This document shows, piece after piece, positions 43,630-52,276 of a stretch of DNA of 64,000 bases. The notes under the pieces are model-generated. The model did no database searches and had not been told where the DNA came from. It saw only the letters and a list, made by a program, of their open reading frames with translations. Made by a program: the position numbers and the translations under genes. The number at the start of each line of letters is the position of its first letter. The stretch's first letter is position 1. Source of the stretch: Methanoculleus methanifontis (GTDB taxonomy: Archaea; Halobacteriota; Methanomicrobia; Methanomicrobiales; Methanoculleaceae); assembly GCF_030464365.1 (NCBI RefSeq), contig NZ_VCYI01000008.1, positions 62,001 through 126,000 on the forward strand, written 5' to 3'.

Positions 43630-43865
43630 GGTGGTGAGTTCTGGGGGAGGACCGGAGAGCAAACCGGGCGAATTGCGCAGGCACTGTCTGCGCGATTGAT
43701 TGCCCGACGGGAACGGTTGCATTGGATTGACCGGAGAGTGTTCGGATTCGTCCAGCGAGGAAGATGCCACCCGTGACGTGGTCGAGGACCGGGCGGCCGT
43801 CTCCCCGCACTTGCGCTGAACCGGGGGCCAGCCCCTTGTTCTATTGTTCGGGTGCCGGAGGGCGG

Positions 43866-44086
43866 TCACCCTCGATTGACCGCTACGTAGATGGCTGATG
43901 ACCGCGACCGGGGAACCGGGAACCCGTCCTCCTGGAGCCCCTCGATGTGGAGTTCGATCGCCTCGTGCATCCGCTCTTCCGCTTCTTCACGGGTCGTTTC
44001 GGTGGCCACGCACCGACGGCGAGGTCCGGGGAGTATGCCGAGTAGTTGCCGTCGGTCTGTTCGACGATGACAAGAAATCGATACAT
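43866..44086 (-). pseudogene. hicB: HicB-type antitoxin with a one-base frameshift
   Basis: The first frame from the ATG at 44086 reads MYRFLVIVEQTDGNYSAYSPDLAV, the HicB start; the rest, CVATETTREEAEERMHEAIE through GFPVPRSRSSA, is in another frame joined at about 44011-44015. A single missing base explains it. The hicA stop and the hicB start overlap as TAATG, the normal operon order. The apparent 67-aa product would lack the partner-binding helix. Confidence 0.78.
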
Positions 44087-44322
44087 TATTCATCCCTCAT
44101 GTTAAGTCCTGCCTGTTTGAGCACGCTGTTCAGCGTTCCCGGAGCAAGAACATCTGCCGGATGCCCGGCGATGGTGATACGGCCCACCTTGGACGGATGC
44201 TTATACTGCCGGTGACTGCCCCGGGTCGCCACCAGGTACCACCCGTCCGCTTCGATCATCTTTATGCAGTCTCTTTCATTCTTTCCCCGCCCATACCCGT
44301 TGATCCGGAACCCCGGACGCAT
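44086..44322 (-). CDS. hicA: HicA-type mRNA interferase toxin
   Basis: A 78-aa frame containing the HicA dsRBD-like core: NERDCIKMIEADGWYLVATR, then GSHRQYKHP with the catalytic His, and GTLNSVLKQAGL at the end. Usual HicA proteins begin just before NERD; here that position is AAG, so translation must start further upstream at 44322, adding about 14 odd residues, or downstream at an internal Met. The adjacent antitoxin is frameshifted, which would be lethal if this toxin were active, so the toxin may be poorly expressed or inactive. Confidence 0.75.
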   Translation of the reverse strand: MRPGFRINGYGRGKNERDCIKMIEADGWYLVATRGSHRQYKHPSKVGRITIAGHPADVLAPGTLNSVLKQAGLNMRDE

Positions 44323-44711
44323 CGTGCTGTTACCCTGTACGCATCACGGTCGGGGATTGTGATATCCCTTGTGCTCCTGGTTTCCTGATCAGTTCCCTCA
44401 GTACACCTCTTCGCCGGGATCGCACCCCGGCCCGGGGGTCCGCCACGCCCCCGGTGTAAATGTCGGGTGAGACCCGACCGGCATCGAGCTCCCGCACCGG
44501 CACGGGTAGCCAGCGGTAGGTCTTCTGGATCGTCCTTGCAACCGTCCTACGGACCGTATCAAGGTTATTCTCCGGGAGATCGCTTCCGTTGATGGTTGCC
44601 CCTCTTCTCGCGTGCACTTTCGGGCCGCAGGCCGCAGGTATATAATGAGCCGTCCCGATATTGCTGTAAAGGGGATGGATCGTCACCCCGGAACGTTCAG
44701 GAGGATGAAAT
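44323..44711. other. Intergenic region upstream of hicA and comF
   Basis: A leftward open frame (44330-44686) exists but I cannot recognise it, and its composition is irregular; it may be a decayed gene. The rightward comF promoter must lie within the last 100 bp. Confidence 0.4.
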
Positions 44712-45407
44712 ATGAAAAGAACGTTTTTCCGATCCGATGGAATGGAACTTGAGATCCTCTATCCCCCATATTGTCAGGTATGCGGTAATCCCATCCCTGA
44801 CTGTTTTGCAGATACTTTCCCCTACTGTGCGGCATGCAGAAACAGGCCGGATAGAGACGACCCTCCTGTCCGTGTCCGGGCGTTCGGAAAATACCTTTTT
44901 GAGGAAGAATTTCCTGATGACGTTCTCAGCAGCGAGATCCGGAGGCTGAAGACGGACGAAACCCTTGTCCCGCAGCTCCTGGAATGTCTCTTCTATGCGA
45001 TCGATCACCAGTACCCGGACTTCCGGGAGTTTGATATTGTCGTTCCGGTTATGCGGGGTACAGGCTCCGGAGGCTACAGTCCCCCGGCGCTCCTGGCAGA
45101 AGGCGTCGCATCCCGCTATGGGATGCGATATCTGGACGCCCTGTATAAGAGTAAAGTATATCGCCCAATGCATAGTATCTCTGATCACCTCGAAAAGGAG
45201 AAGGAGATCGCAGGGAATGTTGGATGTCGGTACCGGTTCAATGGCGAGTCGGTTCTCCTGATCGACGATACCTGCATCACCGGGGCGACAAAGCGGGAGT
45301 GCGCCGCGGTGTTGCGGGCGCATGGTGCAGGTGAGGTCTGGTCGCTTGTCCTCGGGAGAATGGTCAACCGAAAGCACCTGGAAATTCTCGGGAGTTACAA
45401 TGGATAA
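44712..45407 (+). CDS. ComF-like phosphoribosyltransferase
   Basis: A 231-aa protein with an N-terminal zinc-finger-like cluster (CQVCG, then CAAC) and a C-terminal phosphoribosyltransferase domain with the PRPP loop LLIDDTCITGATK. The N-terminal zinc motif plus PRTase is the architecture of ComF, which helps DNA uptake in bacteria by an unclear mechanism. GGAGG lies about 10 nt before the ATG. It overlaps the DprA gene by 8 nt, so the two act together; in an archaeon without known competence this may be a conflict or signalling pair. Confidence 0.82.
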   Translation: MKRTFFRSDGMELEILYPPYCQVCGNPIPDCFADTFPYCAACRNRPDRDDPPVRVRAFGKYLFEEEFPDDVLSSEIRRLKTDETLVPQLLECLFYAIDHQYPDFREFDIVVPVMRGTGSGGYSPPALLAEGVASRYGMRYLDALYKSKVYRPMHSISDHLEKEKEIAGNVGCRYRFNGESVLLIDDTCITGATKRECAAVLRAHGAGEVWSLVLGRMVNRKHLEILGSYNG

Positions 45408-46344
45408 CCTTTCTATCAGGGAGATTGCTTTTCTTGCCGCCCTCAACGACAATCAGGCCCTGAAGCGGCAGGGGTACGCCGAATACTTCCGTGACCCGGC
45501 GGTTCTCCGCGACCTCTACGCTGATACCTTCGAGCCGGGTGCGAAGCCCCGTCGGGCCTATCCCGGCCCGCTCATCGCACGGGCGGAGGAGATCCGGGAG
45601 AAAGGTCTTCTTGCGTTCTATATCGATACGCTTACGGGCTACAGGCAGAAAGGCGTCCGGATTCTGCCGGTCTTTGATGCCGGATACCCGGGGAGGCTTC
45701 TGGGGATTCGGGATCCCCCTTTTCTCCTCTACCAGGTGGGCCGCGAGGAGACCCTCGCAAAGCCGGCGGTTGCCGTCGTCGGCACGAGAACGATCTCCCG
45801 GGCGGGTATCGAGAGAGCCCGGGAGACGGTGGATCTTCTGGTTCGCCTCGGTTACGTGGTCGTGAGCGGGCTTGCTCTCGGGACGGATGCCTGCGCTCAT
45901 ACGGCCGCGATCGACTGCGGAGGCGAGACGGTGGCGGTCCTGCCGGGCGACGTCACGGTTGTTGTTCCGGGGGAAAACCGGACTCTTGCCGCGAGCATCG
46001 CCGGTTCGGGTTCGCTGCTCGGTGAAATCACACACCTTGCGGGGATGCACAAAGGCAGGTTCCTTGAGAGGAACCGCATCACGAGCGGCCTCTCCGACGG
46101 TGTGGTCGTCATCGAGACCGGCAAATCCGGGGGTTCCGTCCGGCAGGCGGAGACGGCGTTCCGGCAGGGACGACCGGTCTACGTCCTGGAGCCTGACTGT
46201 TCGGACGCAAAGGCCGTAGCCGGGTATCAGCACCTTGTCTCGTGCGGGGCGATCCCGGTCGAATCCCCCGGCGGCCTCTCCCCGCACTTTGCGAGGATGC
46301 AGCACCCGCCCTCACGAGTGACGACGCTCGCGGATTTTTGGTGA
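45400..46344 (+). CDS. dprA: DprA/Smf-like protein
   Basis: A 314-aa protein with an N-terminal helical extension and the Rossmann-like DprA (SLOG) domain: VGTRTISRAGIERA, VVSGLALGTDACAHTAAI, VPGENRTLAASI, FLERNRITSGLSDGVVVIE and GRPVYVLEPD. The C-terminal winged helix of bacterial DprA is absent. Bacterial DprA loads RecA on incoming DNA; SLOG proteins in general bind nucleotides or their derivatives. The ATG at 45400 has GGGAG at 6 nt and lies within the end of the ComF frame. Confidence 0.85.
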   Translation: MDNLSIREIAFLAALNDNQALKRQGYAEYFRDPAVLRDLYADTFEPGAKPRRAYPGPLIARAEEIREKGLLAFYIDTLTGYRQKGVRILPVFDAGYPGRLLGIRDPPFLLYQVGREETLAKPAVAVVGTRTISRAGIERARETVDLLVRLGYVVVSGLALGTDACAHTAAIDCGGETVAVLPGDVTVVVPGENRTLAASIAGSGSLLGEITHLAGMHKGRFLERNRITSGLSDGVVVIETGKSGGSVRQAETAFRQGRPVYVLEPDCSDAKAVAGYQHLVSCGAIPVESPGGLSPHFARMQHPPSRVTTLADFW

Positions 46345-46369
46345 TGGGTTCTACAATCTTTTTCTTCTT

Positions 46370-46756
46370 TCAATACACCCTCTTCTCCGGGACTGCCCCC
46401 CTGACCCCGCCCCGGGGGTCTTCGACGTCGCCGGCATACCGCGGGATGACGTGGACGTGCAGGTGCATCACCGTCTGGCCGGCGGCTTTTCTCACGTTCA
46501 CGCCGATGTTGTAGCCGTCGGGGTGGAACCGGTCGTCGAGGAGGGTTTTCGCCTCCCGGACGAGGGCGAGGAGGGCGGCGTGTTCCGCATCGGTCGCGTC
46601 GAAGAAGTCCGCGACGTGGCGGAAGGGGATGAGGAGGAGGTGGCCGGGGCGATTTGGTCGAAGCCGAGCTCCGAACATTAGGTGGGGAGATCCGAACATT
46701 AGGTGGGGAGCTCCGAACATTAGGTGGGGAGCTCCGAACATCAGGGTACATTGCAC
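46370..46756 (-). pseudogene. Truncated duplicate of the HIT-family gene
   Basis: Positions 46370-46652 are nearly identical to the 3' part of the HIT gene at 48505-48882, down to the shared DNA beyond its stop codon, and keep the HIT motif HLHVHVIPRY. The 5' part, including the CPFC zinc pair, is replaced by a 21-bp tandem repeat that reads LMFGAPH in frame. The frame is open, but the missing N-terminus makes it a probable pseudogene. Confidence 0.75.
46666..46746. repeat. 21-bp tandem repeat, about 3.6 copies
   Basis: Unit CCGAACATTAGGTGGGGAGC plus one base, at 46671, 46692 and 46713, then a 13-bp partial copy with one change at 46734. Units are head-to-tail without spacers, so it is not a CRISPR array. 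Confidence 0.9.
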
Positions 46757-47434
46757 GAGATTGCGGAACTGATTAGATCGCTGCAGAGAGTGCTCAGAGA
46801 ACCTGTTGGGGTGATGCTCCTCTGCGGGGAGAGGTTCCTGACTCTCGACGACGGCGATGGTTCAGATCGGCATTCTCGCAAAGAGGGAACGACCGGGCTG
46901 GCCGTGGGCCACTCGCAGACGTACGTAACGAGAGAGCGATAGCAAGAACTCAGAGCCGGATCGCGATGGGATCAATGGGATCATGTTAAGATCATAGTGG
47001 GATCATAATACCGGTCCAGAATAATTTTAAACGGATTTAGTGCGTGGAATGCACAAAACCTCCCCTCTCTGCCGTTATGTGATGGGATCATGACATAGGA
47101 AAGATTCGACGTCCGGATCTGCGTAACGTCTGGAGAGACGAGGCCTACGACTTCACCATCCGGCTTGAGGAGAAGAACGATGCCCTTGTTCTATCGTCGA
47201 CAACGTTTATCGGAAACCGAATGCAGGTGATCCCATGGGTCGGGATCAAGTACCCATCAAGTACGGATAAGCCGGCAGATATCCGGATATACAGATCTTC
47301 GGCAGTATTTCCGACATTGATATCAGGAAGCGGACACTCCGAATACAGCCCGTCAAACTTCACGATCACCCTCGATTTGAACTGTTAGATATTTTCTAAT
47401 AGTTGCATCACGGGTCAACTCGCCGCTTTCGTAG
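46757..47434. other. Decayed region with a nuclease-like fragment
   Basis: No intact gene. 47100-47175 on the plus strand reads KIRRPDLRNVWRDEAYDFT, like the N-terminus of DUF4268/DUF91-type nuclease-fold proteins, and then loses similarity. Around 46965-47025 the octamer GGGATCAT or close variants recur. It appears to be the eroded left part of a former insertion. Confidence 0.4.
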
Positions 47435-48139
47435 ATGTTTTTCAGGTGTACGTTTATTGTCGGAACAGTCATGAGCGTGATTGAACGGGATATGCCGTCG
47501 GATCAGTATCGAAACCCCTTCCTTGCCGGCGCCATGGTCGAGTTGAACATGATCGATACCATCGGCAGCGGGATCAAGCGGATGTTTAGAATACAGCGGG
47601 ACCGCAACTTCCCGATGCCGGACTATGATCTCGACGAGGAAAGTGTGGTGCGGGTCACGATTCCCGGCCGGCTGATCGACGAGCGGTATACCCGGATGCT
47701 GATCGAGCGCAAGGATCTTACATTGATGGATGTAATCGCTCTCGATAAGGTACAGAAGGGTTATCCTATCCCGAAAGAGGAACGGGAGTTCCTGCGGAAG
47801 AAGAACTTTATCGAGGGACGGCACCCGAACCTGTATGTTTCTGAGAGCGTGGCAGCCAAGACCGATACGCAGGCTGAATATATACGAAACAGGTCGTTTG
47901 ACAGGGCATATTTCAAGGATATGGTGGTGGCGTACCTCCGGACGTATCATGAGGCAAGGAAAGTTGAGATTGAAAAACTGTTGCTGGACAAGGTTTCCGA
48001 TGCTTTGAGCGAGGAGCAAAAGCGCCAGTTCATCAAGGATCTACTTCAGGAGATGCGTAAGGAGAAGACAATCAGGGCTATCGGGATGACACGGAGTGCG
48101 AAATGGGTGCTCACTCATGATCCTGAAGACCGTTTCTGA
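47435..48139 (+). pseudogene. C-terminal fragment of an AlbA_2/HATPase-type putative transcriptional regulator
   Basis: A frame of 234 codons whose body begins SVIERDMPSDQYRNPFLAGAM and continues through MIDTIGSGIKRMF and FPMPDYDL to a winged-helix C-terminus (KVEIEKLLLDKVSDALSEEQK). This is the C-terminal part of large proteins with an N-terminal Schlafen AlbA_2 DNA-binding domain and a HATPase_c_4 domain. The N-terminal 300 or so residues are missing, with unrelated DNA upstream, so it is a truncated gene. An internal Met at 47471 is the likeliest start if it is translated. Confidence 0.7.
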
Positions 48140-48504
48140 TGGAGGACCCTGGGAGACGATTGGGTGGACACTGCGTTGGATGTTATACCCGGCTACTGTT
48201 GATTGGAGAAATGATTGGTGTCTATTGGAGAATTGATTCCAAATATACTACCTGGAATGGCACATCGGGCGCCTGTGAATTAATATTTTAGAGTCACTAT
48301 TGGAGAATGATTGGAGATAGTGATGCTATCCATGATACTGGAGGGCCGGACGACCACGATGACTGAAGGCGCTTCTCCTCAACATCTTTGCTGCTCTCGC
48401 TTCCCCTTGAATCCAGGTTGGGCAGCCTCTCGATCGGATCCTGCTGAACACTCTATCTGCCTTTTGATGTGGTGAAATTCCTCCCGGTATCTCCGCTCAG
48501 CTCC
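48140..48504. other. Intergenic region with short direct repeats
   Basis: No gene seen. ATTGGAGAA followed by (A)TGATT occurs three times between 48200 and 48316. It separates the regulator fragment from the 3' end of the HIT gene. Confidence 0.45.
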
Positions 48505-48882
48505 TCAATACACCCTCTTCTCCGGGACTGCCCCCCGCACCCCGCCCCGGGGGTCTTCCACGTCCCCGGCGTACCGGGGGATGAGGTGGACGTGCAGGTG
48601 CATCACCGTCTGGCCGGCGGCCTCCCCGACGTTCACGCCGACGTTGTAGCCGTCGGGACGGAACCGGCCGTCGAGGAGGGTTTTCGCCTCCCGGACGAGG
48701 GCGAGGAGGGCGATCTCTTCCGCGTCGGTCGCGTCGAAGAAGTCCGCGACATGGCGGAAGGGGATGAGGAGGAGGTGGCCGGGGTTCGCCGGGTACTTAT
48801 CGTAGCGGGCGTAGCAGAGGTTGTTCTCCAGGATGATGTCTTCGGGAGATGGGTTGCAGAAGGGACAGCCTATATCACCCAT
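48505..48882 (-). CDS. HIT-family nucleotide hydrolase/transferase
   Basis: A 125-aa histidine-triad protein. An N-terminal CPFC zinc pair, then PGHLLLIPFRHVADF and the triad HLHVHLIPRY. HIT enzymes hydrolyse dinucleoside polyphosphates or nucleoside phosphoramidates. The ATG at 48882 lies inside the end of the HNH gene (13-nt overlap); the frame is open to 48918 but the family begins at the zinc pair. The 3' two-thirds is duplicated at 46370 and a remnant lies at 55911. Confidence 0.88.
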   Translation of the reverse strand: MGDIGCPFCNPSPEDIILENNLCYARYDKYPANPGHLLLIPFRHVADFFDATDAEEIALLALVREAKTLLDGRFRPDGYNVGVNVGEAAGQTVMHLHVHLIPRYAGDVEDPRGGVRGAVPEKRVY

Positions 48883-50021
48883 GCTTCGTACCCCCGGACG
48901 TGGATGAGGTAGGCGCATTTCTCGGTGAGGTGCTCAAACGCCCGGTCCTGCCAGTCGCTCTTCGGTGCCTCCAGGCCGAGGAGCGAGACCGCGATCTCCC
49001 GCTCGAACGGGCGAGGGGCGTGGTCATGGAGGAGGTCCCAGTAGCCGATGATGCACTCCCGCCGGGACTTGAGGAGCGCGGGGTCGGGGATGCGGTCGCG
49101 TTTTTTGGCGTTGACGGAGTCGAGGGCGGGAAGGAGGTTCCAGAGGTCGTTGTTCTTCCAGACCGAGAACGGGAGGACGTGGTCGATATGCATCGCCTCC
49201 GGCGAGCGAATGGGCTTCCCCGACCAGACGCAGGCGAGCGTCCCTTCCTCCGCAAAGACTGACCGGTAGATGTTCCTTGCATCCGCGATCGCCCGTTCGG
49301 TCGTCGGGGTCTTCGTGAGCAACGAGAGCATGCACTCCTCGGTGACGGTGCCTGTCCTGTCGGCGGCCGCGGTGAACTCGGCCCACTTCTTCAGGAGGCA
49401 CTCCTCCCCGGAGATGAAGCCTCCGAAGTGCTCGAAGACCGTGCAGAGGTCGCGGGAGAGGGAGAACCGGCCGGAGTTCTCGATCAGGGAGGCCCGGTCG
49501 AGGGGGCTGTCGCCGGAGAGCCGGTAGAGCGGCCGGTCGTAGTCGAAGACCGAGTAGTGCTCCTTCGACTGCGAGTAGCCGAGGTGCTTCATCGGCATCT
49601 CCGTTATGGTCTTGCGGATTGCTTTGGCGAGCGTCCGGAACGCGGGCCGGACCTCGGCCGGCATGGTGCCGCGGGCATAGTCGTTGTAGAAGACCGAGAT
49701 CCCGCCCCGGTCCCGGTAGTAGTCGATGACCGGCATGAAGTGCTTCCGGAACGAGACGGCCCTGCCGGTCTCCTGGTCAGGCGTCTCCCCGTTCTTCTGC
49801 GGGATGAACGCCGGGGCTGCAAAGATCGGGTAGTAGTAGAGCAGCCACTTCTCGACGAGCAGCCCGAGGGGAAACGAGACCTGATCGCCGTCGTCCTCCC
49901 GCAGGTGCGAGGACTGCTGGCAGACCTCGATGACGCCCCGGAGGAGGGCGTACTTGTAGGTCGCGTCGGCGCTGTCGCGTTCGATGATGTTGTTGATCCG
50001 GCGGTACTGGGCGAGATCCAT
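48870..50021 (-). CDS. HNH endonuclease-domain protein
   Basis: A 383-aa protein with a C-terminal HNH nuclease: CVWSGKPI, MHIDHVLPFSVW, then NDLWNLLPALDSVNAKKRD. The long N-terminal part (RRINNIIERDSADATYKYALLRG) is shared with HNH proteins common in prokaryotic defence loci, but a specific system is not identified. The ATG at 50021 was chosen because conserved sequence starts there; the frame is open to 50141. It overlaps the HIT gene and lies just downstream of the two-gene helicase system with a 164-bp gap. Confidence 0.82.
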   Translation of the reverse strand: MDLAQYRRINNIIERDSADATYKYALLRGVIEVCQQSSHLREDDGDQVSFPLGLLVEKWLLYYYPIFAAPAFIPQKNGETPDQETGRAVSFRKHFMPVIDYYRDRGGISVFYNDYARGTMPAEVRPAFRTLAKAIRKTITEMPMKHLGYSQSKEHYSVFDYDRPLYRLSGDSPLDRASLIENSGRFSLSRDLCTVFEHFGGFISGEECLLKKWAEFTAAADRTGTVTEECMLSLLTKTPTTERAIADARNIYRSVFAEEGTLACVWSGKPIRSPEAMHIDHVLPFSVWKNNDLWNLLPALDSVNAKKRDRIPDPALLKSRRECIIGYWDLLHDHAPRPFEREIAVSLLGLEAPKSDWQDRAFEHLTEKCAYLIHVRGYEAWVI

Positions 50022-50185
50022 TGTTATTGCAGGAGAGATCGGGGGGCGGGGGGATATGGGTGTCGGTTTTTGTTGGGGGTGTTGATGGACCGGTCCCTTG
50101 TAGCCGTTTTCATAATCGCGCACGAGCGGGTCGTACCCCACCCCGGTTGCAGCCTCCCGATGAAGAGTTGAGTGCCTGTTGGTCT

Positions 50186-52276
50186 TTATTTTTCAAACTT
50201 CGCATATTCACGGATGTACTTAAATGGGAACGGTAGAACTGTACTTTGCCCTGTTCGCACAAAGTCAACGTCCATTGTGGGGAGAACCCCTTTGAATACC
50301 AATTTTGAGCCATTGACCGCTACTATCTTGCGGAGATGGCAGGCATTGTTAATGGAAAACTGGATTGCCCCCTGACGATCTCCTACAAAGTAGTGGGCTT
50401 CAGATTCGTTCGCTCCGAAGTATTTGATATTAAGTGAAGCACTGAAAAGATCGTCCATATTTTCTTTCTTTTTAGAGAAATGGAGCCTCACTCTATACTT
50501 CTCGTACAGGGTGTCTCTGAGATGTTCCGCTGCCTTTGAACCCTTACCAAGGCAGAGGTTCAGGATGCCCTTAAGAGCCTTCTTTGAGATCTCTTGATGC
50601 CCTAACGCATTCAGGTTTTCTACCAATGTGGACACCTTTTCGCTCCCTGCTTGAGGTATCCTGGCGAAGCACTCCTTGACAACAAAAGCCAGATCGCTTC
50701 CCGTTCTCATCCCTTCGGGAAGCTCGTCATCCATTTCCCGGATAACGTTCCTGATCTCCTTCAGGTTAGGAATAGTTATTTGATCAGTGCGGTAGATCAA
50801 ATTCTTGTCGCCTGCTTCTGATACGACAAGGCCCTCAGGTGAGAGGTGCGTCTGCCATTTACTATCTTTTGCTCCTTTGAGGAGATCGACATACTCCTGG
50901 CATCCTACATACCAATCAAGAGAGGTTGGATCTACTTCCCGGAATTCGAAGCGACCGTCAGGGAAGATATCCATGAAAATGATATTCTCTTCAGCACTAT
51001 CGTACGCGGCAAATGTCCACACCCCCGTTGCATTCAACCTGCTCCAGTCAAAAAGGCTTAATTTTTGCTCTTGTAGATCTCGCTTGATTAGCTGCTCTTT
51101 AATCAATGTCTTCGCTATCGCATCTGAAATTTCTTTTACGCCCTCTATGGTTATATTCTGCCTGATAACGCCGGAATCCGAAGCGAGATATTCATCCTTT
51201 AGGTTATTTTCCTCATAATAAGCAGCATCATGTATGATTCGATAATTGACCGCCTCCTTTTTCTCACGTTTTCCGATGGTAAGCAGTTTCGGATTTCCCA
51301 TGTAGAACAGAAGCCCCTTCTTCAGCGATCGAATCATCTCCGGAGATTCATCTGATCCAACTCGATCCACTATGCGGACGGGTTGCCCATCGAGTCTGGA
51401 TCGAAGATGTTCTGGCTTCTTCAAAATCGTCTCTCTCAACTCAATGGTATGCGGCCTATCTAAAACGCGCAGTTTAACGGACATATACTCGGATAGATGT
51501 TCTTGAATACTATCCAGAACATGATGCAAAACGCCTGCTCGACTCCTATCATATGCCGTGCAGGAACTGAAGTCAATGAAATGAACATGTGCCCTTTTGC
51601 TATTAAGACCCATGCGGATATAGGTCCTCTTAGGATCGGGCTTGGGGTCACGCGGCAACAGCCTGCGGAGGGTGCCTGTTCCTTCATGCAGAACGTACTT
51701 GGGTTTCCTGTTAAGAGCAGATCTATTTACTTTTGGATCATTTTGAATAGAATAGAGTGTCCGGTGGCGCTTGACTTCCACATTGAGCAGATAATCCCTA
51801 TCGAGGGCAACCTCAAAAGCATCAATATAATCTTTGTTTTTGCCGCCCGGACTGGGGACAATAAGCAAAGTTCCTGTCAGGTTACAGTAATGGAATTCTT
51901 TATAGCGCGAACGCGATGATGCAAGCGAGTTTATCAGGATTCGTGCGAGCCAGGCCTCACATATGCAACCATCTGATTCCGTCCTGAGCGCTCTGGGCTT
52001 GGCTTCGATAACTGCATCCTCTGAAAAATCTTCATCTTTTCTGATTCGTGAGATCAATTCATAAGTGTCCACCGGTCGCCTGAACATGGCATATGCATAT
52101 GAGCTATATGCGTACAGGACGGCATCTGCTTTATAATCGTCACCGATCAGGCGGTCTAACTGATATGCGCCCTTCCATCCCCCTTTAGCATCCCTTTTAA
52201 GTCGGATAAATGCGAAATCACGTTCAATAGCATCGATGTTAAACTCGATCTCCAGTGTATTCGTTTTAATCTTCAT
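50186..52276 (-). CDS. 696-aa protein of unknown function, partner of the helicase
   Basis: A 696-aa protein I cannot assign. The N-terminal third contains KADAVLYAYSSYAYAMFRRP, a conserved-looking LNVEVKRHRTLYSI and HVHFIDFSSCTAYD; the middle is charged and helical; the C-terminal 100 residues (SASLNIKYFGANESEAHYF, VLPFPFKYIREYAKFEK) look like a separate domain. No catalytic motif is certain. The ATG overlaps the helicase stop (ATGA), with AAGGAG 7 nt upstream, so the proteins are made in a fixed ratio. DNA is markedly AT-richer than the flanks, indicating recent transfer. Size and helicase partner recall pPIWI-RE modules, but no PIWI motif was found. Confidence 0.6.
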   Translation of the reverse strand: MKIKTNTLEIEFNIDAIERDFAFIRLKRDAKGGWKGAYQLDRLIGDDYKADAVLYAYSSYAYAMFRRPVDTYELISRIRKDEDFSEDAVIEAKPRALRTESDGCICEAWLARILINSLASSRSRYKEFHYCNLTGTLLIVPSPGGKNKDYIDAFEVALDRDYLLNVEVKRHRTLYSIQNDPKVNRSALNRKPKYVLHEGTGTLRRLLPRDPKPDPKRTYIRMGLNSKRAHVHFIDFSSCTAYDRSRAGVLHHVLDSIQEHLSEYMSVKLRVLDRPHTIELRETILKKPEHLRSRLDGQPVRIVDRVGSDESPEMIRSLKKGLLFYMGNPKLLTIGKREKKEAVNYRIIHDAAYYEENNLKDEYLASDSGVIRQNITIEGVKEISDAIAKTLIKEQLIKRDLQEQKLSLFDWSRLNATGVWTFAAYDSAEENIIFMDIFPDGRFEFREVDPTSLDWYVGCQEYVDLLKGAKDSKWQTHLSPEGLVVSEAGDKNLIYRTDQITIPNLKEIRNVIREMDDELPEGMRTGSDLAFVVKECFARIPQAGSEKVSTLVENLNALGHQEISKKALKGILNLCLGKGSKAAEHLRDTLYEKYRVRLHFSKKKENMDDLFSASLNIKYFGANESEAHYFVGDRQGAIQFSINNACHLRKIVAVNGSKLVFKGVLPTMDVDFVRTGQSTVLPFPFKYIREYAKFEK

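Noticed and set aside
44330-44686. 118-codon leftward frame upstream of hicA
   Set aside because: Unrecognisable, irregular composition and no ribosome binding site; may be decayed sequence.
46666-46746. Short CRISPR array
   Set aside because: Units are contiguous without spacers and no cas gene is nearby.
50186-52276. 696-aa protein as a prokaryotic Argonaute or pPIWI-RE
   Set aside because: No DEDX tetrad, no recognisable MID motif and no conserved R and E pattern could be identified by eye; left as a testable idea only.
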